A stretch of DNA of 64,000 nucleotides from Cristatella mucedo (taxonomy: Eukaryota > Bryozoa > Phylactolaemata > Cristatellidae). The DNA lies in contig WPIO01000233.1 of the NCBI GenBank assembly GCA_009760855.2, forward strand, positions 1 to 64,000, read 5' to 3'. Numbering within the stretch: the stretch's first letter is position 1; each line of letters starts with the position of its first letter. The notes below the pieces were generated by a model. It searched no databases. It saw nothing but the letters and a program-made list of their open reading frames with translations, and was not told the origin of the DNA. Position numbers and translations under genes: made by a program. Below, piece after piece: positions 25,001-35,699 of the stretch.

Positions 25001-26825
25001 GTTAATTAGGCCATGCTCCACGACATCTAATCTTGACTTTCAAAATTCACTGCTTAAAGGTCTTCCATACAGAACAGCAAGGTGCTTACAGTTAGACCGA
25101 ACCTTCGCAGCTAACATTGTCTTTCATGACCATTACAATCGCCTCAGTTGACCCCTCGTTCCACTCCCACCAAGAAGTTTTTGGTTTTAATTTTTGCTTC
25201 TCATCAAACATTGTTTCCAAGTCCTGTCATGCTCTCACTCCTACCTACGCATCCGAACTGATGCTCAATTAGGCTTTGAATGTTCTCGCGTTTTCTTACA
25301 ACTGGATTGAAGTGGCCTTGAATCATTCTAAAATTATAAAAACGAGCCTTTATTTCACATGCTATGAAAGTCTAGAACTCCCAACTGACGTCGCGACATG
25401 CTCTAGTTTGACTTTTTTAAATCATAACGAACCTTTCCTGGCAGCATTTGCCTTTCCGTGTAAGTTTCATTTGTGTGCTTGAGCGTGCTGCCACTGTGCA
25501 CTTCCTTTACAAGCATGTTGACATTCCACACTTGCACCAATAGCCTAGATACAGACGAACTTAACGTGCTACTGGATTTTCGTAATGTACCATACTTTCC
25601 TTGTCTCTCAGCTTTGCTTGAACTTGAGCTAGTTTTTTGTGACAGCTGTGCACGACTTAGTGCATGTTAGGAACCTTAAGTCCTACCAACGCATGTACAA
25701 CAAGTCTTGTGGTCTGACTTTGCAGGCTAGTCCTCACACGTCATCTCACATGTCATCGGCCCTAGTCAATTCTCTCTAGTGCTCCATGTCGTAACTCAAG
25801 TGCAGAAGATTTAGATGTGTTCTAAAAACTGCCTGTACAGGTATTCTATCCTAATTAAAGAAACCACTCCCATAAGCAAGAAACGATAAATATAGAAATT
25901 TGGGACTGGTGTGTTTCTGGCTTGATTTGGTTAGAAAGGCTGGTTGTGTTCAACCTTGCGACAAACGCTGCTTACATGACAATAAATATTAGGCCGCCTA
26001 ACCCCAGCAACAGCTGTTGTGTCGTTTGCTATTAAGATAGCTTTTTAAGTCTTCCAATTTGCCCATGGATTCACAACTTGTTCAGTGTACCTTATTTCCA
26101 GCTTGTTTAAGATTGTGTCGACTTTTTCAGCGATCTATGCACTGTATATTTTATATTTTTTCAGTCTATGCTGGACAGGTGCTAGAAACGTACATCGGAT
26201 AAACTGCCGCTGCCGTAATCTACGATTTAAGGAGGTTGCTTTTAATAATAATATGCACACAGCAGAGCCAGCTGATAAATCCTCATTTGAAATCGTGACT
26301 CCGTGCGGTAGCCAATTGTGGACGTCGCAACTCAATGCGTCACCTGTGTAGCGGCTGACGAGAGCTGATAGCTGCAGACGTATTTTCCTTCACTTACTGC
26401 AGTAAACCAGGCTTACAAAGCGTTTTACGGAAAGCCGCACGGCCCACGGCCCTTATGAGTACTGTTAGCAGCAGCATCGAGTGTAACTCAATGTCGCAGC
26501 GAAGCTTAAGACTGTTTCCTCCCAAATTATGCATAGTAAACACGGAATAGCCGTTTCGAAGAGCGTCTTGCTGATATTATAGAGCTGTGACTGTTAAACA
26601 CGTATGTTTTTCTTTTTAAGCACACTGTGGTTGCGTACAATTTGTAGCGGCTTCAGCACGACTTCACTGAGGCTGCACTTGTTCTGATGCTACTGCATGC
26701 CGACGCCCGACAAATGCCAACACAGGTTTAGTACCAGTATCCGGTAGCTATTTCTCGCTGCCGCACCGAGGCATTCTTTTATGCCGAATAAAGTAGAACG
26801 CGTCAGTAAAGACGCCTTAGGATTA
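25001..26825. other. No supportable feature
   Basis: Frames of 60-88 codons without recognisable families. G+C rises towards 26.8 kb. Confidence 0.4.
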
Positions 26826-26829
26826 CAAA

Positions 26830-27310
26830 ACCAAGTCCGATAGCTGAGACAAGGCTGTTAGACAGTTACTGAGGGCTAAAGGCTTGCAGCTCAAGCCAAC
26901 ACATAAAGCTACAGGGGCTCGCTCGCTAGACGACGGCACGACGAAGATGAACGATGCCCCCACTAACGATTCGTCGTACTTACGACGACGGCTGTGACGG
27001 TATCGCACGAAGGCAACACAAGCGTACATACGTATGCAGTAGCCGTCGTGGAAGCAGCTTCGGAGCGCCAGTAGTGAAGAGACGAGAAAGAGAGCGAGAG
27101 GAACGGGTAGAGAGAGATGGGATAGCGTCCGTGCAGGCCAGCGGACGAGCAGAAAGAAAGTTCTTCGATGCCGCACTAGCGGGTCAGGCGACCACAGCAG
27201 ACCCGTTGCTCTTAAATCCAGCTAAGGCAGCCGGTACTATCCAATTGCAGCGCCTAATGAGGCGGCACTCTGTGCGCCCGTTGGCTGGGGCGGAATGACG
27301 TTGTGTATGG
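26830..27310. promoter_or_regulatory. CpG-rich block, possible promoter
   Basis: CpG dinucleotides are much denser than in the preceding 25 kb, frames are open on both strands (117 codons minus, 114 codons plus), and a GC-box/CACCC-like cluster (GGGTGTGGCCACGCCCAC) sits at its right edge. The peptides are Arg/Ser-rich and unrecognised, so I read the openness as composition rather than coding. No transcript is visible on either side. Confidence 0.3.
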
Positions 27311-27566
27311 GTGTGGCCACGCCCACAAGGCAATCCTTTCTACGAACAGGGCTCGACTGAATGGCAGTCGATCAACTACAGTACATTACATTCGCATAGA
27401 AAACGAAACAAACGGTTTCTTGATGCGATGGTTAAGCAACCGCAAATTTCACCTTGGCAGTCACTAACCTGTGAGGTATAGCGCCAGCGTTTCACCACAG
27501 AACGGCTGACTCTGCTCGGAGGCAGTCGCAACCGTCTGCCATGTGTGAGCAGAGGCCGCACGGCTC

Positions 27567-27745
27567 GGTGAGCCGTTATGGCACACTAGGTAAGGTGGTT
27601 GCTTTCGCGACCTCGGTCCCGAGGTCGTGGGTTCGATTCCTGTGGTTGGCGATCCTTTATCGCCACTGCAAGCGGTGGTGATAGCCGTAAAGGCTCTTCT
27701 GTCGCTATACAAAAAGAGGCTGTTTAATCAGCTAGGATTTATTTA
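27567..27745 (+). repeat. SINE-B, best copy (tRNA-derived)
   Basis: A tRNA-like head: GTGAGCCGTTATGGCACAC, A-box region TAGGTAAGGTGG, a spacer, then a strong B box (GTGGGTTCGATTCC). The body continues with GGCGATCCTTTATCGCC, GTGATAGCCGTAAAGGCTC and CGCTATACAAAA, and ends in a (TTTA)n-like tail. Further copies: 21,238 (minus), 36,845 (minus), 40,713 and 46,505. Recurrence in both orientations supports a mobile SINE rather than a tRNA gene. Confidence 0.85.
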
Positions 27746-27779
27746 TTTATTTGGTGCGCCTCACGTATGCACGTTTAGG

Positions 27780-28065
27780 CTGGCGTCGCCTAATTATTTT
27801 CGGGAAAGCGAAGACTCTCCTTCGTTAGAGGTTACCATCGCGAGCTGCACTCGGCCGGCGGAAGCTTTCGATTGGTGGTCGCTGAGCCGCAGCCGCCAGC
27901 CCTCGCTGCCCGACAGTACGGAAGCTTTCGCACTAGGTTTCCTCCGCCTCGCTCTGCGATCTCGCTGCAACGCAGCCTCGTAATGCTTCGGGGATATCCG
28001 CTCGAGGGGCGGGCCGGAGCGCACTGCGACGCCGGGCGTTTGGAAGTTTTGCCGTTTTGCAAAAT
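27780..28065. promoter_or_regulatory. Second CpG-rich block
   Basis: CpG-dense sequence with an ATTGGTGG (inverted CCAAT-like) and a GAGGGGCGGGCC GC box. Four overlapping open frames on both strands are typical of base composition. Could be a promoter or a G+C-rich repeat; no downstream exon was recognised. Confidence 0.28.
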
Positions 28066-28069
28066 TAGT

Positions 28070-28590
28070 GCATACTACGACACTATGTAATCATTCCGCG
28101 AAATAAGAAAATGAGAAAAACTCGGACGGGGATTTTTGTCGGCAAGCTCTACCAGTTTCTGACCGTTAACCTCAAGGAGCTCACGCTGCGAAAATGAACG
28201 CGACTACTCCTAGTAGCGACTTGTATGTTTGACTTAAAGTCCTTCTAATGCCTTAAGTGTCAAAACAAAATCCGAGATTTAATAGGGACTACTATTCCAA
28301 GACGCTATCAAGTAAAGAAACAACGTCCAGAACCCGTCTTCTGCAATCTGAACGACAGGATGCCGCATACTATTTCCGTTGCAAGTTGTTTGGTGGGAAA
28401 AAGCAAGTCCTCTCAAGACTTCAGTAGAAAGCAATAATTGAGTACGATATTGGAGTAGCCAGAGCAGTCAAGATAATTTTCCGCTCGACTGCGAAGAATT
28501 GCTTCTTTAAACTGGCTGCATTCCTGCTGAACAGATTTTAGCCAGAACTAAAATAAAGGAATCGATAGTATCCTAAATTAGAGCGATCGT
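28070..28590. other. No feature seen
   Basis: No frame of note, no repeat. Confidence 0.45.
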
Positions 28591-28594
28591 ATCA

Positions 28595-28815
28595 ATATTA
28601 ATTTTCTATAGTGCCCTCGAAGAGTTGATCTCTTTCTAAGCACTTTACATTTGCTGTGAAAGAAGCTTGAACGGATGGTTTATGGTAACATGATATGTCA
28701 ACAAGCATGGTTAGCCGTGACATGTGCAATGTCGACGTATAACCATAGTTATTGGCTGCATGTTCGATTTGAGCTCGCACAAGCACGAAAACTACGAATC
28801 ACTAAGAAAGACCAA
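28595..28815 (-). mobile_element. LINE-A 3' UTR and tail
   Basis: Minus-strand copy of the terminal hairpin and about 180 bases of 3' UTR (plus strand: GTGCCCTCGAAGAG, CTTTACATTTGCTGTGAAAG, CAACAAGCATGGTTAG). 5'-truncated. Confidence 0.78.
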
Positions 28816-28819
28816 AGGC

Positions 28820-30975
28820 TTGAAAAACTTGCTATGAGGCTGTCAGAAATTGATGATTGTATCACCTATTTTTAAAATCGTCAAGTCAAAGAATGCCGCG
28901 ACGTCGGTCCCGAGTTAACTCCACGCTTTGTGAGCATAACAACTACAGGCGCGATTTCCAAAGGATTTGAGCTGCATGCCAGGTATAGCAAAGCGATTCA
29001 AGATGAGTGTAACTACTCGAACGGGTGCTGTTTCAGCAAAAAGCTTCACACCACTACAGTTGTGATTACAAATTATAGCTAGCCGTGGTCTAGCTTAACC
29101 CACCAAATATCACGCGACTGTGCTTGAGCGCTCTATGCTATGACCTCCACTAGCCCATGGAAGCCAGCCGCCATAGATAGAACTTTGATACGGCTGCCAT
29201 TTCTACAATTGCCATCTCACAACTGCATTTTTAATTCCTCCTAATGGAAAATGGTGTTCCAGGTTCGAAAAAAAACTTCATGCAGCTGAGCTGGCCTTCG
29301 TCATGCTCTTGTCTCTAGTGGTCCAGCCATCCAGCCAGCTTACTAATTCCAACTTTAAAAAGCTGTCACTGTCTACAATAAGCTCATGAGAAATTGCGGT
29401 TATTTCAAACAGCGTTATGAATTTACAAATCGAATTAGACGCTTTTGCTTATGCCAGTTTTCAAGCGACAGCCTCCAGTGGCCTGGCCCGCTCTGCATTT
29501 TCCAACTGAGAAACGGCAGCTATTCCAGGTAAATTCATCGTACAACTGAGATTTCCTTGCTTATTATCTAAAGTAGTGTTAAGAAGTCATCAACATATTG
29601 CGTGCAATTATGGCCCCGGGCCGTAGGAGAGTATGACCTGAAAACGCTCGAGCTCAGTCACTTGAAATTTGGTTGCTTAGCCTTCAAGGCTGTTGGCTAT
29701 TATTTGAATATGAACAAAGGTTTCTCCGAGGTTATTTCGAAATGGTAACTATGTTTCTTTTCCAAAGTTTTGGGTTGAGTTTCGGGCTAATAAGCTTCGG
29801 GCTAATAATTTCGAGTCTAATAAGGCCTTAGCATGAGAACGCACAGTCGCAATTGCATTATATTATGTCGGTAAAACCAGGAAAACTCATTTACGCAATT
29901 CTGAATGATGAATCATTGAATTTATAACTTTAGATAAGCTTCAGGCGTTGGGCGTCACATGTGGTGTTAAGCTTGTTACTGCTCAGCGTACTAGTGAACT
30001 GTTTCAGCAAGCTGACATTTAATAGTGCAGTCGGCTTGTGCCCACGTGCTCACAGCACGCCAACACGCTTATTGGCAATTTTCTCGTCAGGTCAATCAAA
30101 TTGATTATTATGAATATTACGAAATGTAATTATATATAACGCATCGTTAATAGGAGCATATACAATTGCTTCACTCCGTTGAAATAACTAAAGTAGATGG
30201 TACGTCGTGCTAGGCTGCATTACTTGAATCTACTTTACTGTCAAAGCAGCTTCCGCTGGAATTCCTTACATAGCGAGGAAGAAGAGAATGGGATTTCAGA
30301 AGAAATGCATTATTGCTCGCTGGTCAATCGAATCATTACACAGCCTCAGCTCAACGCTTCCAGGCCGCCGTTTGGCAAACAGTCTGCAGGTGGCTTCGCG
30401 CTTTCGGCATGTAATGGCGATTTCTCGATTACCTATCACCGAATGCATCACTCGGCCGACATCGATGAGCGGCTCAGTCTCCTAAGTGCTAGCAGTAGCA
30501 GACCTGCTCCAGGACCGTAGCCACATCGCTAATCGGCCGCCGCAGGTAATTTACCAGATCTTGGAAATGCAGCTGAAAGGTATCTGTCAGTGTGATTTTG
30601 TGTGTGCGCCCTGCTCTTACGCGCTTTTCTGTAGAGGCGCGGTAGTTTTTTCCTATCGTGCAATGCCTGCTAACGCATTAGGGGCACCCAGAACCGAACA
30701 GCGACCGACCTACGACTGCCTTTACAGTATGAGGAAATAGCTCGCTTCTCTAATAAGTGCGAACGCGATTGCGGATGAAGCATAGCGATTGACGCCCAAA
30801 AAGCAAGGCAGCGATTGACGCCCCTAAAGGCAAGTAAGAGATGGTACATCTAAACTTTTGTGTCCAATGGTATCTGTGTATTTGGGCTCGTAGTGCGATC
30901 ACGGCCGTCCTTTCCAGCACTGGCATTCTTACAGCTCCTTTCTCAGCAGGCCTTGACTTATCCCCATGCAAACAT
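28820..30975. other. No firm gene; short tandem repeat at 29,775-29,826
   Basis: Three degenerate copies of a TTCGGGCTAATAA-like unit stand at 29,775-29,826. An open frame of 107 codons (30,197-30,520 plus, Ser-rich C-terminus) is unrecognised. No repeat families of this window are present before the hAT MITE. Confidence 0.45.
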
Positions 30976-30980
30976 TCACT

Positions 30981-31168
30981 CATCGGTTCTCAACCTCAGG
31001 GTCGCAAGCCCTTTAGGGGTTGAAACAACCCTCTCACAGGGATCGCCTAAGATGGTTGGAAAACAAGAATTTACACGTTTCGCCCACAATTATTTTATCG
31101 TTGGGGATCGCCACGGCATGCGAAACTGAACTAAAGGGTCGTAGCAGTAGAAAGGTTTAGAATGACTG
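30981..31168 (+). mobile_element. hAT (Charlie-like) MITE
   Basis: A 188-base non-autonomous element. The left end CATCGGTTCTCAACC and right end GGTTTAGAATGACTG form imperfect terminal inverted repeats close to the hAT-Charlie consensus CAGTGGTTCTCAACC. The interior has the typical GGGTCGCAAGCC, TTTAGGGGTTGAAACAACCC and GGGGATCGCC blocks. Flanking 8-mers CATTCACT (30,973) and CATTAATT (31,169) match at 6 of 8, as expected for an aged hAT target duplication. No coding capacity. Confidence 0.8.
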
Positions 31169-31548
31169 CATTAATTCAGTAAAACACGACCTCATATAAA
31201 ATAAACAGATAAAAAGAGTGAACCCTCAATCAATAAACAATAAAACCGCAAGCCCTATGATCTTATGATAACAAATCTCAGCAGCATCACAGGTAGGATC
31301 AAAGCACAGTACGCAAGTAATAGCACTCCGCAACAAGCCAACGCGGCGACGGTCCAACATTAAATGTCCATCCTTTCACGAGGAACGGCAGCAGCTCAGA
31401 GGCAAGCTGGCGCGCGTCCTGTGGCAAAAAGCAAGCTCCTGCAGCGGCGATTCTCTTTGCACTTTTGGGGCGTCTCTGCTACTCTTTCCCCATAGATAGC
31501 CAGGGGTTAGGTCCGTGCTTGCTTCCTCTGCCAAACGGGTTTTAATCT
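31169..31548. repeat. Rep-C copy 1
   Basis: About 380 bases recurring in the same orientation at 35,310-35,698: shared blocks CAATCAATAAACA, CCAACATTAAATGTCCATCC, GCAAGCTCCTGCAGC and CTTTCCCCATAGATAGCCAG. Both copies are immediately preceded by a hAT 3' terminus. Nature unknown. Confidence 0.85.
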
Positions 31549-32248
31549 GCTCTCTATTATCGGCAGTCTCCGTTCATCATCTATCGTCGCTGCACGAGTT
31601 CCCGTTGCCGAATTCGCCTCGCTCGTCACTCGTGCCTCATGCTGCAAGGCAAGCTTGGAAAGCATATTTCTATCTTCCTTAACTGGCACATAGCCCACTT
31701 CCACTGACACTCGTTCCATTTCTTATCCTATTGTTGTTTCCTCCTGTAGCATCAGCGCCCGATGAGTCGCTTCCGAACAACACCTTACCGTCAGCCTCGT
31801 CGTTTCAGCCGCCTCTCCAAGAGCTCCGGCGTCTTGCACATGTCCTCTGCATGCACCTCACGTGTTGCCACAGCCAGCAGTTCGAGGGCCAAGGCCATCG
31901 CACTGAGTGCCACCATCTGTCGGTACGACTCATGGGTCTTCGCCACCGACTGTGAGGTGAGCACCTCGAGTGCGCCCCAGGCGAGCACCTCCCATGCACT
32001 CCGGGCGAGCATCTCGCTCGTCTCCTTAGAGCGGCCACCTAGCTCTTCCACTGGCGCTTAGTCTTCTCTCCTCGTCGCCCGACACCCGGTTGGCGATTGG
32101 TGCTGTTGCTTCCTTGCCCGAGCCCTTCTGCGGCTACTGGTAAATTGTAGAGGTGAGCCACCCCTCCCTCACACGCACACAAAACACTGCCCACTACTAA
32201 CCGACTAGGTAATACCTCCTTCGAGGTGCAAGATCGTTGCAAAATCAA
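31507..32248 (-). pseudogene. Minus-strand coding-like block, unknown
   Basis: Three consecutive minus-strand frames (32,248-32,039; 32,051-31,791; 31,719-31,507) in different phases look like one decayed reading frame. They contain VAKTHESYRQMVALSAMALA, then LELLAVATREVHAEDMC and, last, LSKLALQHEARVTSEANSAT. The helical, Ala/Leu/Glu-rich character suggests a coiled or globular helical protein. No family recognised. The last frame overlaps the edge of Rep-C. A G+C-rich non-coding repeat is the alternative. Confidence 0.25.
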
Positions 32249-32254
32249 GGGTAA

Positions 32255-32385
32255 GTAATAATAACAATATAAATATTAATAATATCAATGCATTTGATAA
32301 AGTGCCCTCAGAGAACTCAATCTCTTTCTAGGCGCTTTACATTAGCAGCAAAGGGAAATGCAATTGAATGGTGAGTAATATCAGC
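32255..32385 (-). mobile_element. LINE-A 3' tail fragment
   Basis: Minus strand: (AAT)-rich tail, hairpin and about 60 bases of UTR (plus strand GTGCCCTCAGAGAACTC, GGCGCTTTACATTAGC). It abuts the hAT transposase relic and probably cut off its 5' part. Confidence 0.88.
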
Positions 32386-32394
32386 CAGCGAACG

Positions 32395-33660
32395 ATCATA
32401 GCTGATGCAACCCACAGCCACAGTATCTAACTATATATCTCAATATATCCTCCCTCACCTTGGAAAAAGCTGTGACACCAAAGACATTTTGCTGCTGGCT
32501 ATCTTTGTGCTTGGCATCATGAAAGAGCTGGAGGTAGTCAAGGAGTTTCTCACTTTCATTCCGGTCAAGAGAACTGGCCAGAAATTGGCCAAAAATATCT
32601 GTAATGCCCTCGTAACTGCTTAAAATGGTTTCCACCTATCGATGCCGTTCTGCTAACCAATGATAGTGCCCCTGCCATGGTTCGATCTACTGTGAGCATT
32701 TCGCAGCTGCTCATCGACCACTGTTGCTTTTTGGGCTTTACCTGGTAGATGTGCAAGGTGCACTGCATCGTCTACCAGGAATCGTTGTGTACTTAAGCAG
32801 CCGGCATGAAGGACATGAGGTCTACTGAGGTGAAGTGATTGAACACTGAGCTTGCTCTCCTTCTCAGGCACAGAATCTTCAAGCAATTGTACCAACCAGC
32901 AGAGGCTGATTACGTAGATCTTGTATGCCGCCCAGAGCTTTGCTGGCTCGATCGGAGCAACGTCTTAAAGCCTGTCTTTTCCACGACATCGGTTACTTTC
33001 GTTAGTGCGAGGAGCCTGAAGAGCTTTGAAAACTTCTCTGGTGATTTGACTCGGTCTATTGGGCTTCTTTGTTTATATCGGCTCCCAAATTTGCAAAGTT
33101 TACCTGAAACTGCGTGGAATTAATGTACTGATCACAAACACGGGGACCACGTGCAAAGAGAAGCAAAGCTGATTCTGTAGGAGACAGCTTTTTAAAATCA
33201 TCTGTCCTTTTGCTGAACCTTCCTAGTGTGAAGCAACCCTCGCTGACACCAAGGAATCCACCAGTGTGTTGTCCACCCCGCCTAGTGAGATTCCTTTGTG
33301 CTGCTGCTTATGTGCATTCTAATAAGCACGAGTTCAAGACCGGCAGCACTCTCTTTGACATTTGCCATGACGACGTCCCCTCTGATGTGCGGTTAGAGTT
33401 GACTGAGCTGCAGACTTAGAACGTTTTCCTGTCCAAGTTTAGTTCTTGCATTTCTCTGATGGATTAATACAGCCAGCTTCCATTTGCTAAGTTCAAGTGT
33501 GGTTAGCCAGTGCCAAGTTTGCTATCGGAAAGTTTGGTGGAACTTATTCATGCAACCAGCGGTTCTTCAAGAGGAATTTCTGCAAGAACAAGCTGCCCTC
33601 TCAGCTCACTGACAATAATCTTAACGGCTTTCTTAGCTGAAGTCGTCATCATTAGAATCT
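32395..33660 (+). pseudogene. Dead hAT transposase, GTF2IRD2/ZBED-like
   Basis: Pieces of one transposase in shifting frames, in the correct order. DILLLAIFVLGIMKELEVV and EFLTFIPVK lie at 32,480-32,580. LLTNDSAPAMV at 32,646-32,682 is equivalent to the catalytic LTTDGAPAM block and keeps an Asp. VHCIVYQESLC at 32,756-32,795 matches CIIHQE-LC. LRHRIFKQL is followed by ELCWLDRSNVLKPVF (32,935-32,980), matching EVRWLSRGKVLKR. DDVPSDVRLELTELQ lies at 33,369, and CNQRFF with CKNKLPSQLTDNNLNGFLS at 33,555-33,636 is the C-terminal hAT dimerisation region. The N-terminal BED finger and first catalytic Asp region are absent, cut by LINE-A. Multiple stops make it inactive. Assigned from memory of family motifs. 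Confidence 0.72.
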
Positions 33661-33825
33661 GGTAATGCATCTATCTCTAAAACATGAAGTATCACGTTTC
33701 CCATCGATCGAACTGTAGTTTTGAATAGAAAATGTACTTGGAAACTTCGTTCTCCTCGTCTAGCTTGCCTTATTTACTTCCTGAATGGACATGGTAGTTC
33801 GAAAGACTGGCCGACTGCTAATATT

Positions 33826-33958
33826 CAGAGACTGTGCTCACCCCGACCGAGGTCAAGGTATTTGACGAGCAAGGTCGAGAGCTCGAGCCCCACGGCATTT
33901 GTAAAGAGCCCGATTAGAGTAAACGTTCTCTTAGGGCACTATGCAAATGACTTAAAAT
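33826..33958 (+). repeat. SINE-A copy
   Basis: Plus-strand copy with CTCACCCCGACCGAGG, a B-box-like GAGCTCGAGCCCC, then the tail with GTTCTCTTAGGGCAC. A short internal duplication (AGGTCAAGGTATTTGACGAG) distorts the spacer. Confidence 0.78.
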
Positions 33959-34009
33959 TGTCTCTGTACCCGTATTTGCAAACCTTATCTTTGCAGTACT
34001 AAATGGGTT

Positions 34010-34230
34010 TGCCTTTTTTTGACGAGGACATTCCTCTGCTCGGTTGAGATGGAGACGAAGACAGCAGAACTTTGAATCGGAAATGTTTCGGAAGCCCGCT
34101 GGTCGCAGTTTGTTCGTCTCCGAAAATAAACAGCTTTCCGATCGTTTGAAGTAGTGTACTAGTAGGTTTGCATCATCTAGTATCTGGGGATATTTTTTAA
34201 TATTTACCCTCACCTTTTTTGGAAGGATAT
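34010..34230 (+). repeat. Rep-F related fragment
   Basis: Diverged relative of the palindrome-arm sequence at 47,940-48,100: GACGAGGACATTCC, CCCGCTGGTCGCAGTTTGTT, AAAATAAACAGCTTTCC. Orientation as in arm 1. Confidence 0.5.
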
Positions 34231-34583
34231 CACACATCTATAAGCAGCATTAGATTGAACTACGACTATTGGTGAAACTGGAATGTGTGATTGCATAAGA
34301 GAAGATTCTAGCGTCCCTCAAAACAGGCTTCGTTTACAGCACATGTAAGTTGTTACTAAAGATATTTCTTTCTCTAGGAATGCTACGAAAATTAATTGTT
34401 AATATTTTTTTTGTAATCCCCGATAGCCATAATGTCCCATGTTAGTGGCTGCTGACCACGAGACCCAAAGCTTGAGCATGTGCAGAGAGCTGCCATCTGT
34501 TAAATCATAGACGTACTCTGCATTTTGACCTTGTTGCAGTAGCATTTCGACGTTAAAAATGGTTCACTAGTCAACACTAGTTA

Positions 34584-35265
34584 TGGTAATAATGATAATA
34601 GTAGTAGTAATAATATTACGCTTGATAAAGTGCCCTCAGTGAACTCAATCTCTTTCTAGGTGCTTTACATTTGCTGCAAAGAGTAACGCAACTAAATGGT
34701 GAGTAATATCATGCTTGATAAACAACATCAATAACACGGTTAGGGGTGACGTGCAACAGGGTAAGCATGCAAATGTGGTTGGGGGCCGCATGCACAGTGT
34801 CAGCACGCACAAGCACCTGAAGGATGAATCACACGGACTCACTAAATGCTGTAATAAATAGGCGTGATTTAAGTTTCTTTTTAAATGTCGTCAAGTCAGG
34901 GGATGTTCTGACGCAGGTCGGGAGGGAGTTCCAGGCTTTGGGAGCAAACAAACTAAATGCACGGTCTCCAAAGGATTTGAGGTTAGTACGAAGTATTGGT
35001 AGACTGTTGGATTCCAAATAGCCGGTGGTATGATGCTTGGCCTGGTGGGGGAGTAGATCTAAGTGATAGGCAAGAGCCAAAGAATGAAGTGACCTAAAAG
35101 TGAGCGACAAAACCTTGAAGTCAATTCGTTGCTTGACTGGTAGCCAGTGCAGGTCGGCGAGAAGTCGTGTGATGTGGCAACTGGGAAGCTCACGACAGAC
35201 AAGTCTTGCTGAGGAGTATTGCACCAGCTGCAATCGCCTGATCGAAGTCGAGACTAGAATAAGCA
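34584..35265 (-). mobile_element. LINE-A 3' part with open C-terminal frame
   Basis: Minus-strand copy with a 145-codon open frame (34,829-35,266): IRRLQLVQYSSARLVCRE, LHWLPVKQRIDFKVLSLT, GDRAFSLFAPKAWNSLPT, a stop, UTR, hairpin and (ATT)n-type tail. It ends abruptly next to the hAT terminus at 35,268. No frame disruption over the visible part. Confidence 0.88.
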
Positions 35266-35267
35266 TA

Positions 35268-35309
35268 GAGATTGAAGAGTCGAAGCATTAGGAAGATTGA
35301 GAACGACTA
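35268..35309 (+). mobile_element. hAT 3' terminus, second copy
   Basis: GCATTAGGAAGATTGAGAAC followed by GACTA matches the right end of Charlie-like hAT MITEs and the end at 31,154. It is followed by CATTAACT, which equals 7 of 8 positions of the target duplication flanking the MITE at 30,981. The rest of the element was replaced by the adjoining LINE-A. Confidence 0.65.
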
Positions 35310-35698
35310 CATTAACTCAGTAAAACCCGACCTCATACAAAATAAACTGGTGTAAAGACTGTACCCTCAATCAATAAACAGTACAACCTCAAGCCCTGTG
35401 ATCTTAAGATCACAAATCTCAGCAGCAACACAAGTAAGATCAAAGCACCGTACAAAATAAATTCCAATCGAAACAAGCCAACGTTGGGATAGTCCAACAT
35501 TAAATGTCCATCCAGTCTCAAAAAACAGCTACCTTACAGCAGCAGCTAGGAGGTAAGCTGGGGTGTGGCCTGTGCCAACCAGCAAGCTCCTGCAGCAGCC
35601 ACTCTCTTTGCACCTTTGGGGCGTTCCTGCTACTCTTTCCCCATAGATAGCCAGTGGTTAGGTCCGTGCTTGCTTCCTCTGCCAAACAGGTTTTAATC
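35310..35698. repeat. Rep-C copy 2
   Basis: Same orientation as 31,169-31,548, with substitutions and small indels throughout; similarity ends at TTTTAATCC. A 62-codon minus frame (35,333-35,521) has no counterpart open in copy 1 and is not called as a gene. Confidence 0.85.
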
Positions 35699-35699
35699 C

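Noticed and set aside
27567-27660. tRNA gene
   Set aside because: A and B boxes are present, but there is no acceptor stem pairing, and the same unit recurs in five places with a common non-tRNA body. It is a SINE.
30197-30520. 107-codon Ser-rich frame
   Set aside because: Unrecognised, overlapped by another frame of 65 codons, no splice or promoter support.
31169-35698. Rep-C pair as LTRs of one 4-kb retrotransposon
   Set aside because: The interior holds a hAT transposase, LINE and SINE pieces and no gag or pol. The copies start at a hAT terminus rather than TG, and do not end in CA.
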